Notes under the pieces: model-generated
Seen by the model: only the letters and a program-made list of their open reading frames with translations
Told to the model about the DNA's origin: nothing
The model's database searches: none
Origin: Lachnospiraceae bacterium
GTDB lineage: Bacteria; Bacillota_A; Clostridia; Lachnospirales; Lachnospiraceae
DNA length: 64,000 nucleotides
Assembly: GCA_017626435.1 (NCBI GenBank)
Contig: JAGAIR010000005.1
Coordinates: 17,985 to 81,984, forward strand
Reading direction: 5' to 3'
Made by a program: the position numbers and the translations under genes
Shown here: in pieces, positions 15,815 to 24,326 of the stretch
How positions within the stretch are numbered: the stretch's first letter is position 1
How the letters are laid out: each line of letters opens with the position of its first letter

Positions 15815-18583
15815 CTAATCCTGATCCATCTCATCCTGCTCCTCCCCAGATGGTGAATCTGTGGCAGCGGCAGGATTCTGCCCCGCCTCATATTCCTCCT
15901 TTGTAGGCAATGCCTGCAGCTGTGCTTTGTAATTACGGTATGCACTGTATAAATCCGAATACTCAGGATAACTTTTACACTTTTCAATAGCTGAAAGAGC
16001 AGAGGAAAGAAGACTGGACAAATTCTCCGGCTTATATTTGTGTCCCGTCAGCTTCTTTAACCGCGTTTTTGCCAGAGCAATCCGTGTTTTTTTCGTCTGG
16101 GCATCTCTTGCCTCCTGAGATTTCTTAGCGTTTTCCTGCACAATCCTCTCATTTTCTTCCGCCTGCTGTGCTTCATAGGCAGCCACAACATCCTTCCAGG
16201 CTACTGTCTCATCCTTCATGCTGTTATATTTGTCTGTACACCGGGTACTATACGTTTTTCTCACTTTGTCATCCGCAATGGATGCAATCATCGTTTTCAG
16301 GGTAGTGTACGTCTGCTCCAGTGTATAGTAATCTGCTATGCTGGTTATAGACATCTTCTCGAACTTCAACAGTTTTTTTAACACCTTTTTCTGATATACT
16401 TCATCCTTTGCATTATCCACATACTCTGATGTTTTCTCCAGAATCTGTGTTGCAAAATAATCTTTGCCATAGCTTCGCACATTCCTGCCGCTCTCTTCCG
16501 TTCCTTCTATGATGTTTCCCGCACTGTCATATTTTGCCAGCCGGATCGTCTCCGGAACTTCAAAATCCTTCGGTTCCAGGTTTTTATGAATTTCATTCAT
16601 GTAATTTTTCCAGATCACGCCCGGTATGGAAGCACCCGAAGCGCCCGGCATAGCTCTCGGCGTATCATAACCAGCCCACACAACTGTGGAATAATAGGCT
16701 GTATATCCACAGAACCAGACATCCTTGCTGGAATTGGTCGTTCCCGTTTTACCGGCAGCAATCTGCCCCCCGCTTAGTTTCAGGGAACGGCCTGTCCCGT
16801 AGCTCTCTTCAAAGACTCCCTTTAACACATCTGTCATCAGCCATGCTGAATCCTGGGAATAAACCTGGTTTGTCTCCTCTGCATCCTTATAAATGGTCCC
16901 GTCTGACACATGTTCTATTTTTCGGACACAGGTACGGTCACTATATACTCCGTTATTTGCCAGGGCAGAATATCCCTTTGCCATATCCACCACACGGACA
17001 CCCTCAGTAAAACCACCTAGAGACAACGCCATGTTTCCATTGTCTACATAACTCAGATTATGAAAATGCATCTTTTCCAAAAATGACATACCATATTCCG
17101 GTGTAATAGTTTCCAACACCTGCCATGCCACTGTATTCAGAGAGCGCGCTACTGCCTCCCTGACAGGAACCCTCCCTCTATAAGAACCACCTGCATTCTT
17201 CGGCCCATTTTCAATCGCATGGTCATTTACAACCGTCGATGGAGAAAACGCACCAGATTCAAAACCCGGAGCATAGTCAATCAGTGGCTTAATGGCACTT
17301 CCTGACTGTCTAGCTGAAAGATATGCCCTGTTATAGGCATCCTTTGTCCCCCTTCCACCCACAATAGCCACCACATAACGCGAAGTATTATCTACACTGA
17401 CTGCTGCTCCCTGCAGTGCAAATCTTCCATCCGAAGCTTTTTCTGTACTGTATGCCAGACCGGCATCCACCGCTTTCTGCAGCTTTTTCTGCAGTTTCTG
17501 GTTAATAGACGTATATATCTTATAACCACCAGAGCGGATATCATCACACTTCTGCCCATAAACAGAGGAATATTTTTCACGGTACTCCTGATATTCCTTC
17601 TTATCCTTAAAGGTATATTGGAATTCAAAATTTTCCTGCTCCATCAATGCCAGAGCAGCACAATGAACAGCATAACTGACAACATAACTCTCACTTGCAC
17701 TTTTTTCTGTCATCTGAAGCACCTTGATTTCTGCCTTGATTCCCCGATTGTATTCCTTTTTCGTAATCGCACCGCCCTGATACATTTTTTTCAGAACTTC
17801 ATTTCTCTTTTTCAATGCGGCCTCCGGATTTGCTACCGGGTTATAGGCAGACGGACTATTGGACAAACCAATGAGCAACGCCGCCTCTTCCGGCTCCAGC
17901 TCAGATGCTTTTTTTCCAAAATAAAATTTACTGGCGGCACCGACACCATAACAACGATTTCCATAGTAATTGCTGTTACAGTAAAATTCCATGATCTTAT
18001 CTTTCCCAAACTTCGCCTCCACTGTTGGTGCCAGAAGTATTTCTGCCATCTTTCGGGTAAAGCTCTTCTCCTGTGTCAGCAGATTATTTTTTATGACCTG
18101 CTGGGTAATGGTACTTCCCCCCTGGGTAATCTCTCCGTTATTCTTTAACAGAGCAACTCCGGCACGCATGGTTGCCAGAAAATCCACTCCTCCGTGTGTT
18201 TTAAAACGTTTATCCTCTACCGATATATATCCATTATATATATAAGGGGAAATATTAGATATTTTTACATATTTATAGCGTCCGGCATTTACTGAACCGA
18301 CTTTTTTTCCATTATCATCATAAACAATCGTGTCTTCATTCATAATGAAATCTTCTTCACTCATATTGACCAGATTGTCAAATACGACTTCTCTCGCCTC
18401 TGTAAACATTGGTATCACCTTAACATAGACACAGATACCTGCAATCAGGCATATAACCAGAATAGATGCCAGAATCCCCAGTATAGTCCCTATGATGTTG
18501 GATATGATACCCAGATAACTGCCAATAGTACCAAGGATGATCTTTCCCACAGACTTTGCTCTGTCACGTACATTGTTCCCCAT
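15815..18583 (-). CDS. Class A penicillin-binding protein (PBP1A family)
   Basis: Bifunctional peptidoglycan glycosyltransferase and DD-transpeptidase of 922 residues, anchored by an N-terminal membrane helix (about residues 27-52). The glycosyltransferase domain carries the catalytic glutamate in SVEDKRF (Glu123) and GGSTITQQ (155-162). The transpeptidase domain has SAIK (Ser429-Lys432), SLN (481-483) and KTGT (612-615). The last ~230 residues form a charged, helical extension with a glutamate-rich end and no obvious catalytic motif. Transcribed from a near-consensus promoter divergent from tyrA, with a small membrane protein gene 15 bp downstream. Confidence 0.95.
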   Translation of the reverse strand: MGNNVRDRAKSVGKIILGTIGSYLGIISNIIGTILGILASILVICLIAGICVYVKVIPMFTEAREVVFDNLVNMSEEDFIMNEDTIVYDDNGKKVGSVNAGRYKYVKISNISPYIYNGYISVEDKRFKTHGGVDFLATMRAGVALLKNNGEITQGGSTITQQVIKNNLLTQEKSFTRKMAEILLAPTVEAKFGKDKIMEFYCNSNYYGNRCYGVGAASKFYFGKKASELEPEEAALLIGLSNSPSAYNPVANPEAALKKRNEVLKKMYQGGAITKKEYNRGIKAEIKVLQMTEKSASESYVVSYAVHCAALALMEQENFEFQYTFKDKKEYQEYREKYSSVYGQKCDDIRSGGYKIYTSINQKLQKKLQKAVDAGLAYSTEKASDGRFALQGAAVSVDNTSRYVVAIVGGRGTKDAYNRAYLSARQSGSAIKPLIDYAPGFESGAFSPSTVVNDHAIENGPKNAGGSYRGRVPVREAVARSLNTVAWQVLETITPEYGMSFLEKMHFHNLSYVDNGNMALSLGGFTEGVRVVDMAKGYSALANNGVYSDRTCVRKIEHVSDGTIYKDAEETNQVYSQDSAWLMTDVLKGVFEESYGTGRSLKLSGGQIAAGKTGTTNSSKDVWFCGYTAYYSTVVWAGYDTPRAMPGASGASIPGVIWKNYMNEIHKNLEPKDFEVPETIRLAKYDSAGNIIEGTEESGRNVRSYGKDYFATQILEKTSEYVDNAKDEVYQKKVLKKLLKFEKMSITSIADYYTLEQTYTTLKTMIASIADDKVRKTYSTRCTDKYNSMKDETVAWKDVVAAYEAQQAEENERIVQENAKKSQEARDAQTKKTRIALAKTRLKKLTGHKYKPENLSSLLSSALSAIEKCKSYPEYSDLYSAYRNYKAQLQALPTKEEYEAGQNPAAATDSPSGEEQDEMDQD

Positions 18584-18630
18584 ATTTATCCTCCATGCTG
18601 TTTTATCCTTCCTTGTTAAAATGTCATAAT

Positions 18631-18659
18631 ATTATACCTCTATCCCAGCCAATTATCAA
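18631..18659 (-). promoter_or_regulatory. Promoter of the PBP operon
   Basis: TTGATA, 17-bp spacer, TATAAT on the minus strand. It lies almost back to back with the tyrA promoter. Confidence 0.75.
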
Positions 18660-18660
18660 G

Positions 18661-18689
18661 TTGACACCCCCGGAAAGGTAGACTAAAAT
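18661..18689 (+). promoter_or_regulatory. Promoter of tyrA
   Basis: TTGACA (18661-18666), 17-bp spacer, TAAAAT (18684-18689). The leader is about 70 nt. Confidence 0.75.
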
Positions 18690-18765
18690 GGACATAATGA
18701 CATAATATTACCATTAGAAGTAGATTACTTTTATCAATTTATATAAAAAAGAATGGAGAAAAAAC

Positions 18766-19644
18766 ATGATGCGTACACCAACCAGCAGAACCCATTTCGG
18801 CTTTATCGGCTTAGGACTGATCGGCGGCTCCATTGCCCACAGTATCCGGAATATCTGGCCGGAAGCTGATATTATGGCTTATAATTATTATGAGACCTCC
18901 AGACATCCTAACTTAGAGCAGGCACTATCTGACGGAGTTCTCTCACAAATATCTACTACTCTTTCCGATTTTTCCCAATGTGATGTGATTTTTCTCTGTA
19001 CTCCAGTACTTACCAATATTGCTTATCTGGAACGGATAAAGCCTTACCTGAAGGAAGGATGTATTGTTACGGATGTAGGCAGTGTCAAAGGAGACATCCA
19101 CAATGCCGTTACCAAACTCGGATTGGAACACTGTTTTATCGGAGGACATCCTATGACAGGCTCCGAAAAAACCGGCTATGCCAATTCGGATGCTGCTTTT
19201 CTCAAAAACTGTTATTATATTCTGACTCCAACCTCCCAGGTACCTGAGCAGGCTGTCACCTGGATGCAGGAGTTTGTCTCTGCCACTGGTGCCAACTGCG
19301 TCACTATAGATGTCAAAGAGCATGATCAGGCTACTGCCGGTATCAGTCATGCCCCCCATATCATTTCTGCTGCCCTGGTAAATGCAGTACATGCCAGAGA
19401 CCATAAGGGGATTTATGAGCTGCTTGCCGCCGGAGGCTTTAAGGATATCACACGGATTTCTTCCTCCTCACCGGACATGTGGCAGCATATTTGTCTTTCC
19501 AACAAAGACTGTATCCTGGATTTTCTGGATGAATATACCGAAATCCTCCATCAGATTAAAGAGGATATCCGGCAGGAAAATAGTGACCAGATCCGGTCTT
19601 TCTTTGCCAGTGCCAAAGAATACCGCGATAAACTGATCAAATAA
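18766..19644 (+). CDS. tyrA: Prephenate dehydrogenase
   Basis: Oxidative decarboxylation of prephenate to 4-hydroxyphenylpyruvate with NAD+, in tyrosine synthesis. The N-terminal Rossmann motif is GLGLIGGS (15-22). The family pattern GGHPMTGSEKTGY and the segment HDQATAGISHAPHIISAAL (His pair near the dimer interface) are present. The 292-residue length means there is no C-terminal ACT domain, so feedback control by tyrosine may differ from the longer Bacillus type. Start ATGATG with GGAG upstream. It is followed 42 bp later by pcrA and could be co-transcribed with it. Confidence 0.92.
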   Translation: MMRTPTSRTHFGFIGLGLIGGSIAHSIRNIWPEADIMAYNYYETSRHPNLEQALSDGVLSQISTTLSDFSQCDVIFLCTPVLTNIAYLERIKPYLKEGCIVTDVGSVKGDIHNAVTKLGLEHCFIGGHPMTGSEKTGYANSDAAFLKNCYYILTPTSQVPEQAVTWMQEFVSATGANCVTIDVKEHDQATAGISHAPHIISAALVNAVHARDHKGIYELLAAGGFKDITRISSSSPDMWQHICLSNKDCILDFLDEYTEILHQIKEDIRQENSDQIRSFFASAKEYRDKLIK

Positions 19645-19686
19645 GACTGGTTTGAGTAACAGAAACAAGTAAGAAAGGAAACTACT

Positions 19687-22155
19687 ATGAACATACTAGA
19701 AGGCTTAAATCCCGAACAGGAAAAGGCAGTAAAGCATCACAAGGGTCCTCTGCTGATACTGGCAGGTGCCGGCTCCGGCAAAACCCGCGTGCTGACACAC
19801 CGGATTGCTTATCTGATCGAACATTATGATGTCAATCCCTATCATATACTGGCACTGACCTTTACCAATAAAGCCGCCGGAGAAATGAGGGAACGTGTCG
19901 ACCAGATTGTAGGCTTTGGTTCAGAACATATCTGGGTCAGTACCTTTCACTCTACCTGTGTCCGAATCCTGCGCCGTTACATAGAAGCACTTGGATACAA
20001 CCGCAATTTTACTATCTATGACAGTGATGACCAGAAATCCCTGATGCGGGACATCATCAAATATCTCCAGTTAGACCCGAAAAAATTTAAGGAGCGCACC
20101 TTTTTAAACGCTATCTCCTCCGCGAAAGATGAATTAATCTCCCCGGAAGAATATGAACAGCGTGCGCAGGGAGATTATATGAAAGAAATCTATGCCAGAG
20201 CCTACCGGGAATACGAGAAACGTCTCCGGGATTCCAACGCTCTTGATTTCGATGACTTAATCTGTAAGACCATTGATCTATTCCTGGAAAATCCTGACAT
20301 TCTTTCTTATTACCGAAATCGTTTCCGATACATTTTGGTAGATGAGTATCAGGATACTAACACTGCGCAGTTTAAACTGATCAGCCTGATGGCAAATACC
20401 CCGTCGGAGGATGGCAGCATGGAACAAAATCTTTGTGTCGTGGGCGATGATGACCAGTCCATCTATAAGTTCCGCGGTGCCAACATCCATAATATCCTGA
20501 ATTTTGAGCAGCAGTACCCTCACACCAGGGTAATCCGTCTGGAGGAAAATTACCGTTCTTCCCAGAATATCCTGGATGCCGCTAATGCAGTCATCCAAAA
20601 CAATACTAAGCGAAAGGAAAAATCACTCTGGACCAGAAAAGATAAGGGGGATTCCATTTACTATACCCAGTTTGAAAATGAATATGAGGAAGCCGGTGTT
20701 ATTTCCGATGCCATTGCCCATGCAGTCACAGACGGCGAGGCAGATTATAAAGATTTTGCCATCCTATACCGCACCAATGCCCAGTCCCGTATCTTTGAAG
20801 AGAAACTCATTACCAACAATGTTCCCTATCGCATTGTCGGTGCTGTAAACTTCTATCAGAGAAAAGAAATCAAGGATATGCTTGCCTATCTTCGTACCAT
20901 TGATAACGGTCTGGATGATATCTCCGTGAAACGTATCATTAATGTACCAAAACGCGGCATCGGTCTCACCACGGTTGATCGAATCACCAACTACGCCATC
21001 ACTCATGAGACCAGCTTTTATGGAGCCCTGCAAAGCTACGAATATATTGACGGAATTGGACGAAGTGCCTCTAAACTCGGTTCCTTTGTCAGCCTGATCG
21101 AATCCTTCAAACATCATATGGAAAACCCTGACTACAGCCTGGAGGATCTGATTCGTGAAATTTTAGAAGAAACCGGCTACCAGACTATGCTGGAAGAAGA
21201 AGATACTGAGGAAGCCAAAAACCGTTTGGAAAACATTCAGGAACTGATCAATAAGGCAGTTGCCTACGAAGAGAGCTGTGAGGAAGAAATGCCTACACTC
21301 AGTGGCTTTTTGGAGGAGGTGGCTCTGGTAGCCGATATTGATAACGTAGATGAAAGCAATAACCTGGTCCTGCTGATGACCCTGCACAGCGCCAAGGGAC
21401 TGGAATTTCCTTATGTTTATCTGGTAGGCATGGAGGATGGTATCTTCCCTGGAGCTCTGGCAGTGTATGGAGAAGACCCGGAAACCGCCCAGGAGGAAAT
21501 GGAGGAAGAACGGCGTCTTTGCTATGTAGGCATTACCCGTGCCATGAAAAAACTCTCTCTCTCCTGTGCCCGCAGCCGCTTCCGCAATGGAGAACAGCAA
21601 TTTAACCGCCCTTCCCGCTTTATCAGTGAAATTCCGCGGTATCTGCTCAAAACCAGTACCAGCAGTCCGAGTCATACCTCTTCCCGTATCCTGTTTTCAC
21701 AGGACAACCAGAGAAATGATCCTGGACATTACAGCGCAGCAGAATTTCTACAGATACAAAATTCTATCTTTGATAAACCGAAACCAGCAGGGGCTTCCTA
21801 CTCCTCCCATAGACAGAGCCAGTCCTCCAAAGGATATGGAACCGGAACCTGGAATCCTGCTGCAGAAAATAAAGTCAGACAACGTGGTCATTCCGGCGGA
21901 AAAAACTTAAATATTTTTGCCGGTAATCCAATGATTTCCAAGGGCTTTGGCTCCTCCTATGCAGCCAAAGAGGCTTCCCGGGAGCCAATCTCTATTGCCT
22001 ATCAGGAAGGCGACAGGGTAAAACATACACGTTTTGGCGAGGGGATCGTAACCAGCCTGAAGGAGAGTTCCGGCGATTATGAGGTCACTGTTGCCTTTGA
22101 TAATGGAAATACCCGTAAAATGATCGCCTCCTTTGCCAAACTGAAAAAAATTTAA
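19687..22155 (+). CDS. pcrA: ATP-dependent DNA helicase PcrA/UvrD type
   Basis: SF1A 3'-5' helicase for nucleotide excision repair, plasmid replication and removal of RecA filaments. The 822 residues start with the Q-motif LNPEQEKAVKHHKGP. Next come Walker A AGAGSGKT, TFHSTCVRILRRY, DEYQDTN (motif II), VGDDDQSIYKFRGA (motif III) and GITRAMKKLS (motif VI). After the helicase core is a low-complexity Ser/Gln/Gly-rich linker of about 110 residues. A small C-terminal domain (YQEGDRVKHTRFGEGIV) follows, as in PcrA, where it contacts RNA polymerase. AAGAAAGGA precedes the start. Confidence 0.95.
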   Translation: MNILEGLNPEQEKAVKHHKGPLLILAGAGSGKTRVLTHRIAYLIEHYDVNPYHILALTFTNKAAGEMRERVDQIVGFGSEHIWVSTFHSTCVRILRRYIEALGYNRNFTIYDSDDQKSLMRDIIKYLQLDPKKFKERTFLNAISSAKDELISPEEYEQRAQGDYMKEIYARAYREYEKRLRDSNALDFDDLICKTIDLFLENPDILSYYRNRFRYILVDEYQDTNTAQFKLISLMANTPSEDGSMEQNLCVVGDDDQSIYKFRGANIHNILNFEQQYPHTRVIRLEENYRSSQNILDAANAVIQNNTKRKEKSLWTRKDKGDSIYYTQFENEYEEAGVISDAIAHAVTDGEADYKDFAILYRTNAQSRIFEEKLITNNVPYRIVGAVNFYQRKEIKDMLAYLRTIDNGLDDISVKRIINVPKRGIGLTTVDRITNYAITHETSFYGALQSYEYIDGIGRSASKLGSFVSLIESFKHHMENPDYSLEDLIREILEETGYQTMLEEEDTEEAKNRLENIQELINKAVAYEESCEEEMPTLSGFLEEVALVADIDNVDESNNLVLLMTLHSAKGLEFPYVYLVGMEDGIFPGALAVYGEDPETAQEEMEEERRLCYVGITRAMKKLSLSCARSRFRNGEQQFNRPSRFISEIPRYLLKTSTSSPSHTSSRILFSQDNQRNDPGHYSAAEFLQIQNSIFDKPKPAGASYSSHRQSQSSKGYGTGTWNPAAENKVRQRGHSGGKNLNIFAGNPMISKGFGSSYAAKEASREPISIAYQEGDRVKHTRFGEGIVTSLKESSGDYEVTVAFDNGNTRKMIASFAKLKKI

Positions 22156-22241
22156 AAAGACAACCTGAAAATCTTTGGTTTCTATGGATATTGACAAAAA
22201 AATATGATATACTTCATATTATATGAACAGAAACTGTCAAC

Positions 22242-22285
22242 GACCGGTTCTTCTACTATAATTTCAGTATCGGTCAGCTTTTTCA
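22242..22285 (+). terminator. Weak hairpin after pcrA
   Basis: GACCG / CGGTC arms (22242-22246 and 22271-22275), extended by a few pairs, are followed by AGCTTTTT. It could terminate pcrA transcripts or attenuate the next small gene. A TTGACA at 22191 just upstream lacks a well-spaced -10. Confidence 0.35.
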
Positions 22286-22324
22286 GCCGCTGGATATTCT
22301 ATCCCAGCGCAGAATGGGGGTAAT

Positions 22325-22591
22325 ATGATGAATAACAAATTAGAGGATTTATTAAACACAGCAAAGATTAATGAACTCATCCATAAAAGGGAACTGGAAG
22401 AAAGAAATAAAAACGGTATTATGATCGCTCTGGCAATCATCGGCGCAGTTGCTGCTGTTGCAGGTATCGCATATGCCGTATATAAGTACTTTACACCAGA
22501 TTATCTGGATGACTTTGATGATGATTTCGAGGATGATTTTGAAGATGATTTCATCGAATTCTCTGACAGCAAGCCAACTGCTGAGGATTAA
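22325..22591 (+). CDS. Small single-pass membrane protein with acidic tail
   Basis: An 88-residue protein. A charged N-terminal helix (LEDLLNTAKINELIHKRELE) leads into one membrane segment (IMIALAIIGAVAAVAGIAYAV). The C-terminus is very acidic, with repeated DDFEDDF units. Similar small proteins occur widely in Lachnospiraceae, but I know no function. A purine-rich GGGGG lies just upstream of ATGATG. It has a strong terminator at 22651-22680 and so is expressed separately from argH. Confidence 0.75.
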   Translation: MMNNKLEDLLNTAKINELIHKRELEERNKNGIMIALAIIGAVAAVAGIAYAVYKYFTPDYLDDFDDDFEDDFEDDFIEFSDSKPTAED

Positions 22592-22650
22592 TCAGCATTC
22601 TGGATATTCTATTGTAGAAGGATACCCATCATAACAAAGGTACGATTTTA

Positions 22651-22680
22651 TACCGAAATGGTCTTCCATTTCGGTATTTT
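22651..22680 (+). terminator. Rho-independent terminator
   Basis: A perfect 11-bp stem TACCGAAATGG / CCATTTCGGTA with a TCTT loop, then TTTT. It ends the small membrane protein gene and rules out an upstream-extended argH start. Confidence 0.85.
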
Positions 22681-22765
22681 CATGAATATGAAACGCTCCG
22701 GCTGTCATTACCACATTGATATGTCAACGGGAGTAAATAACAGCAAGAAAGGCAGGAATGACACT

Positions 22766-24139
22766 ATGAAACTTTGGGGAGGCAGATTTACAAAAGAGAC
22801 CAACCAACTGGTACATAATTTTAATGCATCTCTTTCCTTTGACCAGAAATTTTATCAGGAGGATATCGAGGGAAGCATTGCCCATGTAACCATGCTGGCA
22901 GAGCAGGGTATCCTCTCATCAGAGGATAAAGATACCATTATCGGCGGTCTGAGCAGTATCCGTGAGGATATTGATAACGGCAGGCTGGTCTTTGATGGAG
23001 AACATGAAGACATTCACAGCTTTGTGGAAGCACATCTGATCGAACGGGTTGGAGACGCTGGAAAACGGCTTCACACCGGCAGAAGCAGAAACGACCAGGT
23101 GGCGCTGGATATGAAGCTGTATACCAGAAAAGAACTGCAGGAAATGGACAGCCTATTGAAAAATCTTCTCTCCAGCCTGCTTACCATTATGAAAGAAAAT
23201 ACAGACACCATTATGCCGGGGTTTACCCATCTGCAAAAGGCACAGCCAATTACACTGGCTCATCATATGGGTGCCTATTTTGAAATGTTCAAAAGAGACC
23301 GCTCCCGTCTGGCAGATACCCGGAAGCGCATGAACTACTGCCCTCTCGGCTCCGGTGCACTGGCAGGTACTACCTATCCGCTGAACAGGGAACGCACTGC
23401 CGAGCTTCTGGGCTTTACCGGTCCTACCTTAAACAGTATGGACTCCGTGTCAGACCGTGATTATCTGATTGAATTTTTAAATGATATGTCAATCATCATG
23501 ATGCATCTCTCCCGGTTCTGTGAGGAGATTATCACCTGGAACACCAATGAATACCAGTTTGTAGAAATTGATGATTCCTATTCCACCGGAAGCAGCATTA
23601 TGCCACAGAAAAAAAATCCGGATATTGCCGAACTGGTACGTGGAAAGACAGGACGTGTCTATGGTGCGCTGATGTCTCTGCTCACTACGATGAAAAGCCT
23701 GCCTCTTGCCTATAACAAGGATATGCAGGAAGATAAAGAATTCGCCTTTGATGCCATTGATACCACCAAGGGCTGTATTGTCCTCTTTACCGGTATGCTG
23801 GACACCATGACCTTCCGCAAGGACAAAATGCGCGCCAGCGCAGAGGGTGGCTTTACCAACGCTACTGATGCAGCAGACTATCTGGTAAATCACGGTGTTC
23901 CATTCCGGGATGCACATGGTATTATCGGCCAGCTGGTATTATACTGTATCGACAAAAATATTTCTCTGGGAGAAATGACTCTGGAGGAATACCAGGCAAT
24001 CAGTCCGGTATTTGAAGAAGATATTTTTGAAGCCATCCAAATGGAAACCTGTGTTGAGAAACGAAATACTATCGGTGCACCGGGACCACAGGCAATGAAA
24101 GAGGTAATTGCTGCCTGCGAAACATATCTGGCAGAGTAG
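22766..24139 (+). CDS. argH: Argininosuccinate lyase
   Basis: Last step of arginine synthesis: argininosuccinate to arginine and fumarate. The 457-residue protein begins MKLWGGRFTKE, as in other bacteria. It carries HTGRSRNDQVALD and the family signature GSSIMPQKKNPD, the mobile loop with the catalytic serine. I set the start at 22766 because AGGA precedes it and the terminator lies upstream; the open frame extends further left without meaning. No argG neighbour is present. Converges on the FIVAR protein gene across a shared terminator. Confidence 0.96.
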   Translation: MKLWGGRFTKETNQLVHNFNASLSFDQKFYQEDIEGSIAHVTMLAEQGILSSEDKDTIIGGLSSIREDIDNGRLVFDGEHEDIHSFVEAHLIERVGDAGKRLHTGRSRNDQVALDMKLYTRKELQEMDSLLKNLLSSLLTIMKENTDTIMPGFTHLQKAQPITLAHHMGAYFEMFKRDRSRLADTRKRMNYCPLGSGALAGTTYPLNRERTAELLGFTGPTLNSMDSVSDRDYLIEFLNDMSIIMMHLSRFCEEIITWNTNEYQFVEIDDSYSTGSSIMPQKKNPDIAELVRGKTGRVYGALMSLLTTMKSLPLAYNKDMQEDKEFAFDAIDTTKGCIVLFTGMLDTMTFRKDKMRASAEGGFTNATDAADYLVNHGVPFRDAHGIIGQLVLYCIDKNISLGEMTLEEYQAISPVFEEDIFEAIQMETCVEKRNTIGAPGPQAMKEVIAACETYLAE

Positions 24140-24242
24140 TTTCGTTCACCTCCAGCCTGACGATGTGAATTTGAACCCTGCTTCATACATAGGCTAGCCC
24201 ATGGGCAAAATACAACACGGTCTCACTTTCTACTTCACGCCA

Positions 24243-24292
24243 AGAAAAAGAACTGTATTCGGGAAACTTTCCAGAATACAGTTCTTTTTCTT
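24243..24292. terminator. Bidirectional terminator
   Basis: A perfect 13-bp stem AAGAACTGTATTC / GAATACAGTTCTT with A and T tracts on the two sides separates argH from the convergent surface-protein gene. Confidence 0.9.
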
Positions 24293-24326
24293 GTATTATT
24301 GTCACAATAACAATAGTTTGAAATAA

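Noticed and set aside
24140..24242. Possible tRNA or small RNA between argH and the convergent terminator
   Set aside because: A TTGAACCC string recalls a tRNA arm but no cloverleaf can be built on either strand.
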